Shown piece by piece: positions 33,159 to 44,171 of a stretch of DNA of 64,000 nt. The translations under genes were made by a program, and so were the position numbers. The stretch lies in contig NC_079492.1 in NCBI RefSeq assembly GCF_020520425.1, positions 139,876,361 to 139,940,360 on the forward strand. The letters run 5' to 3'. Source of the stretch: Spinacia oleracea (Eukaryota; Streptophyta; Magnoliopsida; Caryophyllales; Amaranthaceae). The notes below the pieces were generated by a model that searched no databases, was not told the DNA's origin, and saw only the letters and a list, made by a program, of their open reading frames with translations. Each line of letters begins with the position of its first letter. Positions within the stretch are counted from its first letter, which is position 1.

Positions 33159-33486
33159 CTTCCTCCGTCCCGGAATACTTGACCTGTTTTTCTTATCGGG
33201 CCGTCCCTTAATACTTGACTTGTTTCTAAAAATAGAAATATTCTAACAATATTATATTATTTCTCACTCCACCCCTATTAATTCACCTACCCCCTACTCC
33301 ATACAAAAAATAATTAAAAATTCAACCCCTATTCTCCCCCAACCCTACCTCTTAACCCACCTCCCACTAACTACATTAAAATAATACCCCGCAATCAACT
33401 ACTACCTATTAAATTAAGTAAGTCAATTCAAGTCCCTTAAACTATGTGTCGGTCAAACCGGGTCGAGTATTTCGAGACGGAGGGAG
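33159..33486. mobile_element. Stowaway-type MITE
   Basis: Ends CTTCCTCCGTCCCGGAATAC and GAGTATTTCGAGACGGAGGG pair inversely and are flanked by TA at 33157-33158 and 33487-33488. About 328 bp, non-coding, about 370 bp upstream of the remorin start codon. Confidence 0.85.
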
Positions 33487-33759
33487 TATCACTTATGGTA
33501 TGTATTTTGACTTCCATGGAAATAATCTTCCTTTAATGGTAACGTAAATAGAGGTGGCAAATGAGTTGTTCGTTTATACAAAATCAAGTTGTATTCAATT
33601 AAATAAAAAAAACAATTTAAAAGTTGTATTCAATCATTTTGATCGAGTAAGGTTGGGCTATGTTAGTTTTGGGCATATAGTTTCAGGTATAAATTAAGTA
33701 ATTTAAGTCGAGTCTAACCCCAACTATAAGTACGGTTTCTATTAAATTGTTACGTTAAA

Positions 33760-34505
33760 ATAAAACACCTATATATATCAACTGCTATATTTTATATATT
33801 AGATTAAATTGATTTTTTATTTTGGATTGAATTTCATTTTAGATTTATTTTTTAATTATTATAGTGTTTGATTTTGGATGAAATTATATAAGAAATATTA
33901 ATAATTATTTAATAAAAATATTTACGTGGCACCTAATTATTTATCTACGTGGCATTCGACTTTTTTATTCAAAAATAATTTTGAAGTCTTATTTTTCATT
34001 GGCTGAAACCATTAGATTTCCTACGTGGCTCTCTAATATTGGATTAATGTTTGAATTTTATTTTAGATTAATGTTTGATTTTGGATGAATTTTATATTAG
34101 ATTTATTTTTTAATTATTGGAACGTTTGATTTTGGATGAAATTGTATATATTAATAATTAATTAATTAATTTAAATATCTACGTGGCACCTAATTAATTA
34201 TCTACGTGGCACTCGATTTTTTTAATTCAAAAATAAATTAAAAATCTTATTTTTTATTGGCCGAAACCATTAGTAATCCTAGGTGGCGCTCTAATAGTTC
34301 AGCAAATATGCCTCCTTTATATATGTATTAATTAATTTAAATATCTACGTGGCACCTAATTAATTATCTACGTGGCACTCGATTTTTTTAATTCAAAAAT
34401 AAATTAAAAATCTTATTTTTTATTGGCCGAAACCATTAGTAATCCTAGGTGACACTCTAATAGTTCAGCAAATATGCCTCCTTTATATATGTATATTAGA
34501 TTTCA
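33760..34505. repeat. Helicase-less Helitron-family relative with a 166-bp tandem duplication
   Basis: Shares long stretches with the Helitron at 61182-61809, for example TTTGATTTTGGATGAA, CTACGTGGCACCTAATTA and ATTGGCCGAAACCATTAG. The block holding these motifs is duplicated in tandem (about 34167-34332 and 34333-34498). The CTAG-end hairpin seen in the 61-kb copy is not recognisable here. It has no ORF and carries at least six TACGTGGC motifs. Confidence 0.7.
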
Positions 34506-34853
34506 CATATTCTTCATGTAGTAATTCATTCAAGGTGATTTATTGCTTTTGCACTACTTATCTCGATACTTCGTAGTACTCCGTGATTATTTTGGTACAT
34601 GGCAATTCTAATAAAATTTTATAATATCACCCAACAATTTTTATTAACAGATAGTTAAACTATATGTCGACCAAATTGATTATTTATTTGAAAATAAAGT
34701 GATAGTAACACTTTCTTAAAAATCATCTAGGACTCGTTAAGTTGTGGTAGAAAAGAACAGAACACGGCAAGACTCAAGAGCATGTCGGCCTCTTCTTAAA
34801 AATTGTACAAACAAAGCGTGTATGCCTTTGATATGCTTTATGTATATTCTATA

Positions 34854-35092
34854 CTCTCTCCGTCCCTAAAATATTATCCCATTGTAATATTTTGTGTCAA
34901 ATTTTGAAAACTTTGACCATAAATTTCTATTCCTATAAGAAATAATATAGTCAAGTGGGTCTTATTAGATTCGTTTCAATATATATTTTTGGAATACTGT
35001 TTACACGTGTAAATTAGAGACACTTACGTTTTAAGTCGTGTATTGAAGACCGTTAAAAGTCAAATGGGGTGATCTTTTAGGGACAAAGGGAG
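34854..35092. mobile_element. Stowaway-type MITE
   Basis: Ends CTCTCTCCGTCCCTAAAATA and GATCTTTTAGGGACAAAGGG pair inversely, with TA at 34852-34853 and 35093-35094. 239 bp, no ORF. Confidence 0.85.
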
Positions 35093-35094
35093 TA

Positions 35095-36260
35095 CTTCGT
35101 ATTTTTCTTAAAGGTAAGTTGGATAATTTTTGGGTCCGCTGGATTCAACTTATCTCAAATTAATGGGTTATACACTTTGAAAGTAAGGTGAAAGGATAAA
35201 AAAAACCCTCCTCTGAAGTGTAGATTATGTTCAATTTAGTTTAGGGGTCGTCCAACGCACGGTTACTACTAAAATAATTTATTATTTCAGTAATAACTAA
35301 ATAAAAGACTTGTGATATTAGGAAAACGCGAAAATAAAAAAGGGTATATGAAAAAATATAAATTCAAAGTTGTATAAAAAATATATTCAAATGAACTAAG
35401 TTTGCATACTACAATATCAAGTTAAGAATTATAGTTGTGTACTTGTATGCAGGTCGATCTAACAAAGTTAAGCAAACTCGAATAACTGACCCAAGACTAA
35501 TAGTATAACTGAGTTAGTCAAATACAACAGAGTTTGAATCGAGTACTCCGTACAATTTTGATTTATGGGCTTCTAATGTTAGTCTGCTTACCATGTATTA
35601 TTATTTTAGTTAACATTCACATTTTAAGTATTATATAATTAACAATAGACTAAAATTAGAAGTCCGTTCATCAATGTTATTTAAATTTGTTATCTGGTTA
35701 AAAAGTTATAATAACACAGAAATAAAATCAATCATAAAGAAAAAATAATATTGATTCATCTTTCATCCAATAATATATTATGCAGTGACACTTATGGTAA
35801 TTGAATTATATTTTTATTTCATTTTTACCTTAGATTCCTTAAAAAGGTAATGTGGTTTTTTTTGCTTAATAAAAAATGTTTCGGCAGGAAAAAGTTGCAC
35901 CAGGAAGTGACACATGTCGTCCTTTGTGCTTGTTTTAGTATAATGTAATAGAAGAGAAGTTATTTCCGCTAGAGACTAGCTTAGGGTCTTTATGTTCAAC
36001 TTATTTGATTTATATCACACAAAATAATTTTCATACTAAGATATTTTTGCATATAAATAAATATATACGTAGTATCAGATAAAGTAAATTCAGTGAAGTC
36101 AGACAAAATAAGTTGAATAAATTGGAGCCTTAACAGAGTGTGTGGCGTTAAATATGCGGAGATCTTAGACAGTGGTAACTGATAGGTATCGTCTTTATAG
36201 ACAATACTAAGAATTAGATAATAATATATTTGCTTTATGCAATTGTTGCATTTCATTTGG
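35095..36260. other. AT-rich intergenic DNA
   Basis: No gene. A segment at about 35985-36125 resembles the AAAATAAGTTCAGATAA-type repeat found at 45.06-45.18 kb and in the intron at 59.4-59.65 kb. Confidence 0.35.
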
Positions 36261-36262
36261 TA

Positions 36263-36611
36263 CTCCCTCCATTCCTAAATGATCTTCCTATTTGGTGTTT
36301 GGGGTGGAAATTAAGAAAATGAAATCTTGTAATGATTGGGCGTAAGAGTAATGATTGGGTGTAAGAGAAATTAATAAATAAATGAAGGAAAGTAATAAAG
36401 AAATGAAGGAGAGAGAAAATATTTGTATAAAAGTAATAAAAAATCATAAAAGTGGGGTTGGGTGGGTGGGTGAATGTGGAAATGTGAATGAATTAAATAA
36501 GTGATGGTGGGAAAATTTATGGTAAAAAGTCATGTCCAAAAATAGAAACAAGAAGATCATTTAGGAATGACATTTATAGAAACAGAAAGATAAAAAAAGG
36601 AATGGAGGGAG
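36263..36611. mobile_element. Stowaway-type MITE
   Basis: Ends CTCCCTCCATTCCTAAATGA and AGGAATGGAGGGAG pair inversely, with TA flanks (36261-36262 and 36612-36613). 349 bp. Immediately right of it, ACCAAACAACATAGTTTGGT, a palindrome, occurs twice (36613 and about 36664). Confidence 0.8.
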
Positions 36612-36663
36612 TACCAAACAACATAGTTTGGTAAAAACATGGTGATTACATTTTATCATTTGG

Positions 36664-37588
36664 TACCAAACAACATAGTTTGGTAAAAACAGGGTGGTTA
36701 CTTTTAGTATTCTTCCAGTATTATCTTAGAAAGCCTCCTTAAATATGCATCAATGCAGTATGAAATTATGGAAACGTGTCCCTCTTATTTTATTAAAGGG
36801 GAAAAAAGGGGGAAATAAATGTGTCCCATTGGATTCTATAGGCGAATAACTTCCCTGGAGATTTATATGAGAAACTAATCAATCAAATATCATATGTGGC
36901 CTGTCTTTTGACTACAATTATCCACAGGCCCAAATTTGTGGGCCCATATTTGGTTGGCCAATGAACTCTTTTTCCTTTACACTCTACTCTATTACGTCCA
37001 CATAAATTAATTGAGTAATTAACATCACTAATTGAAGATTCAGTAGCTAATTTGATGCTTTTTTGAGTTGTTAAAATTCCAATTATATTTGTCCACCTAA
37101 AAAAGACCTCTTTAAGCATTCTTCTTTTTAGATGCCGATTGTGATTTGTGAGTGTTAATTCCGCGTTTTTCTTTTCTGCCTACCTTATTGATTTTATCAA
37201 AGGACAGTTTAAGCTGCTAAAACATCACGTTTTTATATTTTCTCCCATGTTAGGGCATTATCGTGGATCGAAGTTGTACCTCCTAGTTACAAGGTGATTT
37301 TTCCACCAATTTCATCAACCAAGCTTAGTGTTAGTATCATTGTGGATATAGTCTGTAGTTTTTTTCCTTTTCTTTTATAATTAAGGTAAAATGAAGAGTC
37401 AAATTCTATCCGGGTTAACCCAGCGTGAGTCAATGGGCTAGCCATTTTCAAAGTATGGGGTAACCAATCCCCCAAAATAACCCTAGTAGGGATTGAACAC
37501 TAACCTTGTGGTTCAAAAGTTAAATCATTTTCAATAGGCCAATACATTATTTGGTAGTATGATAATTGTGTTCAATGCAAGTTGCACA
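36664..37588. other. Intergenic DNA
   Basis: No supported gene or repeat. Confidence 0.4.
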
Positions 37589-38410
37589 TAGAGGGTAAAA
37601 ATCGATCCGAACCCGACCCGAAAATAATGGGTCTTGAACAAGATTTTGTGACTCGAAACCCGATTTTATTCGAACCCGAACAACCCGAAAAATAATGTGT
37701 CAAAACCTGACCGAACCCGTTTCTGACCCGACTAAATGAAAATCATTAAATTAGTTTATAGTAATAATAAATGAGATTATAAGGAATTTTAAGCATTGTA
37801 AACACGTTGTTGTTACAATTTTTAGTTGTAATATAATTTTATTTTGTATTATACGTCATTTTATGGTTGAATTTGACTAAAATAAAAACTTGTGTTAAAA
37901 TTTTTGTGAATTTATGACCAATTTTTTATACTCCTTCCGTCTCAGAATAGTTGTTACACTTATCTTTGCACAAAGTTTTAGGTGATAAGTGGTTGTTTGG
38001 TTATCAATTGTTATTTTATTGAAAAAGTGGATGTGATAGGAGTTAGTGGGGTATTTTTTAATTGAATGAGAGAGGGGGTGGTGACAAAAAAATATGTAGT
38101 GGGAAGAGAGAAACAATATAATAATTGTGGGGTCATTCCTTATTTAGAAGTGTAACAACTAATCTGGGACAGACGAAAAAGGAAAGTGTAACAACTAATC
38201 TGGGACGGAGGGAGTATTTATTACCTAAATTAAGGAAAATATAATATGCGTTTTAAAATCTCTCAACCGGTTGGGTCGACCTGAACCCGAAAATTATGGG
38301 TCTTAAACAAGTATTTGTAAACCCGAACCCGAAAGTGACCGGCCCGAATTATCCCGAACCCGAAAATAACTTTTTAGAACCCGATCCGACCGATCCATTT
38401 GACAGGTCTA
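37589..38410. mobile_element. hAT-type MITE (GACCCGAACCCG family), copy 1
   Basis: The left end (TAGAGGGTAAAAATCGATCC) and right end (TTTGACAGGTCTA) belong to the same family as the copies at 39.65 and 46.73 kb. Both arms are full of AACCCGACCCG-type motifs around an AT-rich core. It is split by a 284-bp Stowaway MITE; without that it is about 536 bp. A target duplication is not clear here (GTTG shared only). No transposase. Confidence 0.75.
37931..38214. mobile_element. Stowaway MITE, 284 bp, nested in the hAT-type element
   Basis: Starts CTCCTTCCGTCTCAGAATAG and ends ACTAATCTGGGACGGAGGGAG, with TA on both sides (37929-37930 and 38215-38216). Its right end is doubled: GTGTAACAACTAATCTGGGAC occurs twice, 47 bp apart. 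It is the same length and family as the MITE at 50678-50961, in opposite orientation. Confidence 0.92.
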
Positions 38411-38512
38411 GGTTGACCTGAAACAAGTGTTTGAGATTCAAGCGTCGTGCACACGCTCAAAGCCCATTTGTGATAAAAAAGCTAGTGTCTTGATGTGAAC
38501 ATATCGCTAACT

Positions 38513-39470
38513 GCTGTACCCGGGTACAGCCAGCTCTGGCTGTACCCCCCAAAAACGACGCGCTCATATTGTTTGTTCATACTTGTCGACTGTTTGTTCT
38601 TTTTTATTGTACTGTTTGTTCATTCTTATTGTATTGTTTGTTCTTTCTTGTTGTACTGTTTGTTCATTCTTGTTGTACTGTTTGTTCTTTCATGTTGTTT
38701 TTTAAATTCATCATCAAATTTTCATAATTGTTGTATTTTTTGTTCTTTCTTCTGGAATTTTATGTTCTTTTTTATATTGTTTGTTCTTTCTTGTTTATTT
38801 GTTTGTTTATAATAATCATATGGTTAATGTTCATAATTAAACTCTTCATTAATCTTTTATTCTTTCTTTTTGTATTGTTTGTTCTTTCTTGTTGTACTGT
38901 TTGTTCTTTCTTGTATTCATCAAACTTATTGTTGTATTGTTTGTTCTTTCATGTTGGTTTAAAATTCATCATAAAATTGTTCATAATTGTTGTATTGTTT
39001 GTTCTTTTTTCTGGAATTTTATGTTCTTTTTTATATTGTTTGTTCTTTTTTGTTGAATTATTTGTTCTTTCTTGTTTATTTGTTTGTTCATAATAATTAT
39101 ATGCTTTATTGTTTGTTCTTTCTTGTTGTATTGTTTGTTCTTTCATGTTGGCTTTAAAATTCATAATGAAATTGTTCACTTCATTGGTCTTTTATGTTTT
39201 TACAAGAGCCTATATTGTTTATTTCCAAATAAATAAAAAAATGTTCATTTTCGAAATAGTAAATGTTCATTTTTGTAGTTTATTTCCAAATAAATAAATA
39301 AATGTTCATTTCCAAAATAGTAAATGTTCATTCCAAATAAATAAATAAATGTTCATTTCCGAAATAGTAAATGTTCATTTTTGTACCAGTATATTAATGT
39401 TCATTTTAAACAACACAAACGACATCATTTTGGATGGGGTACAACCAGCTTTGGCTGTACCCGGTATAGC
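38513..39470. mobile_element. Palindrome-ended element with a TTGTTTGTTC minisatellite core
   Basis: The termini are inverted copies over about 50 bases. Each contains two overlapping palindromes: at the left GCTGTACCCGGGTACAGC (38513-38530, perfect) and TACAGCCAGCTCTGGCTGTA (38525-38544); at the right slightly decayed counterparts (39440-39459 and 39453-39471). The interior is a T-rich minisatellite of TTGTTTGTTCTTTC and TTGTTGTACTG units (38565-39150), then an AAATGTTCATTTCCAAA-type repeat (39240-39400). It has no transposase, I could not find a target duplication, and I do not recognise the superfamily. Cys/Val/Leu/Phe-rich open frames are repeat artefacts. Confidence 0.7.
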
Positions 39471-39653
39471 CAAAAATTTGCGGATGTCAACCTTTCAACC
39501 CATACTTGAATTGTATCTAAAATAAGATGACCAGAAACTGACAGTCCATAAATTAAAAAACAAATGAAATTGCTCAATTTTATATTTTGATTTTTGATAG
39601 CAGAAATTGGTCCATCTTAAATACGGAGTATATGAAAAGAAGTTTGTTATGTT

Positions 39654-40176
39654 TAAACCTGTCAAACGGTCGGTCGGGTCGGGTTGTAAAAAATTACTTT
39701 CGGGTTCGGGTTGAATCAGGTCGGTCACTTTCGGATTCGGGTTTACAAATGCTTGTTCAAGACCCAGAACTTTCGGGTTCGGGTCGACCCAACGAGTTGA
39801 GAGATTTTAAAAGGCGCATTATACTTTCATTAATTTAGGTGATAAATATACAAAATATTGGCACAAATTAACAAATTTTCCTTATATTCAGTTAAATTCA
39901 ACCATAAAATGGCGAATAATTCAAAATAAAATCATATTACACAAAACAATAATAAAAACGTGTCTATTATGCTTAAATTTTCTCATTATCTCATTTATTA
40001 CTATAAATACAATGATTTTCAATCGGTCGGGTCTAAAACGGGTTCAGTCGGGTTTTGACCCATTCCTTTTCGGGTTGCTCGGATTCGGATAAAATCGGAT
40101 TGCGGGTCACAAAATCTTGTTCAGGACCCAGTATTTCCGGGTCGGGTTCGGGTCGGGTCGATTTTTGACAGCTCTA
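39654..40176. mobile_element. hAT-type MITE, copy 2, with 8-bp target duplication
   Basis: Starts TAAACCTGTCAAAC and ends TTTTTGACAGCTCTA, inverted relative to copies 1 and 3. It is flanked on both sides by a perfect GTTATGTT (39646-39653 and 40177-40184). An 8-bp duplication is the hAT signature and fixes the boundaries: 523 bp. The arms consist of TCGGGTTCGGGTCGGG-type motifs. No ORF of interest. Confidence 0.93.
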
Positions 40177-40184
40177 GTTATGTT

Positions 40185-42310
40185 CGATTACCCACCCAAA
40201 AATATATCCGACTTGACCTTAGAAACACTATTCATCAGAATATGACTTGTATGGATTCGACTAAAACCCGAATTGAATCCAGTTGCCAACCTTAAATAGT
40301 AATTCATCTCACTTTCTATATTTAATTAATTATCCCTTAGCCTAAAGTCCTAAACAACTTAATTGTCCGTTTGTTATGCTTATATTCCCCCTGTCTCTAT
40401 TTGTTTGTCAGATGACTCAGATAAAGTATTTTTATTAAGGTTTGGACCAAAATTTTGCAAGAAGATGGGATCGAACAACATTGTCTAATAGACCCTCAAA
40501 AAAAATCCACCGAAGTAAACAAGCAACGGGAGCCTATGCCTTACTAGGCGATGACATAGTCATTTTTAACTTTTATAAGTTTATGCAAGTGGAGTAAATG
40601 ATTGTGACCTAAGTAGTACTCCGTATTAGTTTATAACGAAATGGGACAGTCTCTAAGAGACGAACTAAAATAAAATGCAAGACGAACAAATTAAATAGGG
40701 ACAGAAGGAGTACTTAACAACAATAATAACAACAAATCTCTGGCTTGATAGTTGATACCTGGATTCGTTACATTATACATTCACTTCCTTAATTTCTCCC
40801 ATTATCATCACTCCCTTTTTTCTTTCATGGACCACTTCTAAAGACATTCACTAAACTCAAGAGTTCATGCCTTATGTAAAGCTAATTAGAAGTGCTATCC
40901 CAATCACATTATTGTTATAAACTTACATTAAAATAAAAGATGAATGCTTTCACTTAAATTATACGGAGTACCTCAGTAGATTATTGATATTCAATTCCTT
41001 CTATCCCATTTTCTTTTCTCTATTTGACTCCTAATAAATAACAATCAAATAGAACAAGTAAAATGAGAGGACCGGAGGAAATATTAAGACATACAAATAC
41101 GTAATACTACTACGTCGTAGGATTTTGACAAAATACTTCACTACACCTTTGGAAATAAATCTTATTTTCAATTGAAATAGTGGATCAAAATAGCTATTCT
41201 AGACAAGTACTTCCTCCGATCCGTTCTCTTTTTACATGTCACAATCTGACGTTTGACACTATTCATATAGTCTACTTTGACTATATCAATTATTATTTAT
41301 ACTTAAGAAAAAATATAGACATGTGAGGTCTTGTTATAATCGTCATTGTATAGATTTATAATATGTATAACTTTTTATAATTCTTACTGATAATTAAAGA
41401 TATTAAATGATTGATATATTATATTAGTAAACATGTAATGAAAAAAAAAGTGTCTATCTAAATAAGAACAAGTTGTAATGCAAAAAAGTGTCATCTAAAT
41501 GTCATGACTTTTGACACTATCAACGAGGTCAATTTATGACTTTTGCATGTTCTAGCTTGCAATCAATTTATGACTCTATCCCATCCTCAAATCCTAAACC
41601 ACAGACCGCTAATGATACTCAGCTCCGTAACACTAACATCTTAAATCAACATGACAATAGAAAAACGAGTGTTGTTAATGTGATGTTGTTAGTTGAAACT
41701 TGTTGCACATCGATACTCAACTCAACTAGGCAAACAAAAAACATGTGACATGAGGAGAAATTTCCTCCATTAATTACATTGTTACTACGCAAAAATGTCA
41801 CATGAAGAGAAATTCCCTGGCCCCTTGTTGTATTCTCTATAGTTTGACATGAAATTTCCTCCATTTTGCTTTGCACACATATATAAATAAATCGATCAAA
41901 CCATTGAATTTCTCAAAATAAAAATAAAAATAAAAATAAAAATAAAAATAAAAAAAGCAACAACAAACCAGGTGTTAGATTTACACCTTGCCAACAGAAA
42001 AACAAACACCACTTTCGTCAATATCAAGAATACGGAGTGTTTGGCTGTTCTGTTCTTAAACCCTTGGGCCTTAAACCCACAGTTTTGAACTTTCTATTTA
42101 TTCCCCCTTAAATTTCGCACTTTCTATTTATATTAATGCCACTATCAGTTCACTTTAATCCCCTTACTTTTTTCATATCTTTTGCCTAATTAGTTAGGCA
42201 CACATTCTTCTACTCCTATACAAAATTACAAATAGCAGCTGCTTTAGTATAAAGTAGTTCGGTAAACACTGAATTCCTAGTAAAATTTTCAATAAATTGA
42301 ATTAACAAAA
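40185..42310. other. Intergenic DNA with degenerate MITEs
   Basis: A decayed Stowaway-like element runs about 40387-40711 (CCCCTGTCTCTATTTGTTTG to GGGACAGAAGGAG). A half element begins at about 41211 (TTCCTCCGATCCG). An (AAAAT)n tract lies at 41919-41955. No gene is visible; the region before 42311 may include the upstream region of the small ORF. Confidence 0.4.
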
Positions 42311-42427
42311 ATGGATGTGTTTATTCCGGAGGATTACATGGTTAAGCGAAGAATGGAGAGAAGGTCAGCCATAGCTTCCGAGTCGGTAGATAGATCGAAG
42401 TCGAGGTCGGGGAAATGGTCATCGTCA

Positions 42428-42471
<44 letters not shown>

Positions 42472-42565
42472 GTCAGGTGGCGATCATGGTAACCAAGGCC
42501 AACCAATTTCAAATTCATGGGTTGATCACCGTAGTGACAATTTCTTGCATAGCTGCTGCTTCTAA
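42311..42565 (+). CDS. Small serine-rich protein, unrecognised
   Basis: 84 codons in one exon; the start context AAAAATGGA is good. The N-terminus MDVFIPEDYMVKRRMERR is compact and charged. A run of 19 Ser follows, encoded by an expanded TCATCG-type microsatellite (42418-42474). Then come GGDHGNQGQP and a C-terminus ending HSCCF, with Cys near the end. No signal peptide or membrane segment. It looks like one of the short basic plant proteins of unknown function, but I cannot name the family. Its lone ORF and the microsatellite leave room for a chance frame. Confidence 0.5.
42419..42474. repeat. TCATCG-type microsatellite in the small ORF
   Basis: A hexanucleotide-like repeat giving a Ser run on the plus strand. 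A similar GATGAC repeat gives the poly-Asp in the F-box gene at 63.3 kb. Confidence 0.85.
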
Positions 42566-43432
42566 ATAAATTATTAATTTTTTTTTGAGGGATAATTAAA
42601 TTATTAATTAAGCCAAGCTTTTGCAACTTAAAATTAGCTAGTGCAAAAAAAAGTTGATGTAATTATATTTATCCGTACGAGTAAGTTTTTTTGTTTTATA
42701 TAGACAAAATTGGATCACAGGACAAGCTAGTGTACACTTTGCCAACCCTCGAGCTAGGCCTATTACTATGTTTTAGAGGATAACTCGATTAGGTCCCGTG
42801 CACGCACGATTATTGTAATGTATTTGTAATTTTGTATGGTCTATTACTCCGTATTAGAGGATAATCTATGTTGTAATGTATTCGTATTTGATCTTAATTA
42901 TCTACTACTCGTATGTAGGTACAAGAAAAAAAACTTGTAGTTTAATTAATTAATTTCTCGATCAGTTAATTTAAGGCTATTCAAATTGAAGACTATTTTT
43001 TCATACTATTGTCACCTGTGGATGAGTGGATCTCACAACCAAGCTTGATACGTACGTTTATATTTTTAATTTGTCAGAAAAACAAATAGTCTTCACTTAT
43101 TCATAGATTAATTATGTTATTCACTTATTGTTGAGATACTTAAACTATCAATTACATTCACATATTAGATTTCTCTACCTTTTGGAGAGGAACGACCTCG
43201 TACTCTACATTGTCTCTACTAGTTTACAGTTCTGCACTAAACTAATCAGTAATCACAAGTCGTAACACTTTTCATAATAAATTAATATGGGATACAAGAG
43301 TAACAAAAAACAAGTCAACTTTTATTTCGCATAATTCATAATTTGAATTCCTTTGATAAATAACAAACTACATTAATAGACAAATGAATCTACCAACGAG
43401 GTCTCCACTTATAAGCATGTGTTGGGGGCACC
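42566..43432. other. Intergenic DNA, partly duplicated from the F-box downstream region
   Basis: Stretches at about 42845-42965 and 43290-43430 match the sequence 3' of the F-box gene at 62110-62383 (for example GGATAATCTATGTTGTAATG and ACTACATTAATAGACAAATG). About 325 bp between them (42965-43290) has no counterpart there. Confidence 0.65.
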
Positions 43433-44171
43433 TTACAAGTTCCCATGTCGTTCCACCCATGTAGGTGGAGTGGTGTAACAAAATTGTGACGGACCTTCAT
43501 AAAACCGCTCAATGAGTTTTCCTTCATCTAAGCTGTAAATTCCCATATCGATTCCTCTTCCCATGAGACCATCGTGATTAAAATACTCAGTATTGTCATC
43601 GATAAAATAAATACAATTAGGTTTACAACCATGTTTATCTGTCGATGCTTCTACCGAAAAGGTAGAGTTTAGACCTATAAAAATAGCTCGATTGCCGATA
43701 TCCTCAACTGATTTGACACTGCCATTGTCAAGATTCAACTCAATAACCTCAAAACATATAGTCCAATACACCTCATTTGATTTCTCCGGATTGATCTCAT
43801 CATCTTCAAGTAACAGATGATGCCTATGTAACACCAATAATTTGCTTTCCACTTCGATCAGGTAAAACTTGCCATAAGTTTGTTTGAATAGAACACCTTT
43901 ATCTATTAAGTCTATAACGATTCGCGGTTGACTCTTTATGATGTCACTTTCGAAAGCCATAACCTTTCCTAAATGATCAATGGCATAAAATTGTCCATTA
44001 AAAAAACAGGTATCCAACACCCAACTAATTTTAAAATCAACAACGGGTCTAGTCCACTTGTCTTCACCGGGTCTCCAAAAGGCCAATTGTTGGGTCATCT
44101 TCCACATTTTCTACGTGCTCAGTTGTAATTTTACTCACGAGTTCTTGTGGGATTTCACTCCAATTTTCCAT
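43433..44171 (-). pseudogene. F-box/DUF295 gene copy with a large internal deletion
   Basis: Closely related to the intact gene at 62384-63577. The first 25 codons (MENWSEIPQELVSKI...ENVED, from 44171) are followed directly by the part aligned to residue 178 onward (QQLAFWRPGE...), so about 455 bp is missing: the rest of the F-box, the poly-Asp stretch and the first part of the propeller-like domain. The junction (about 44097) also shifts the frame, so the N-terminus cannot read into the long downstream frame (224 codons if started at an internal ATG, 44107). The remaining C-terminal part is well kept, with about 80% similar residues by eye, including IGLNSTFSVEAS and CKPNCIYFIDDNTEYF. It is either a recent pseudogene or an N-terminally truncated product. 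Confidence 0.85.

Noticed and set aside
38495-39093. Cys/Val/Leu/Phe-rich frames resembling membrane proteins
   Set aside because: They are translations of the TTGTTTGTTC minisatellite and shift with each unit.
37600-40170. Telomere-like or centromeric CCCGAAC repeats
   Set aside because: The motif is confined to arms of three hAT-type elements with defined ends; not a telomeric array (no TTTAGGG).
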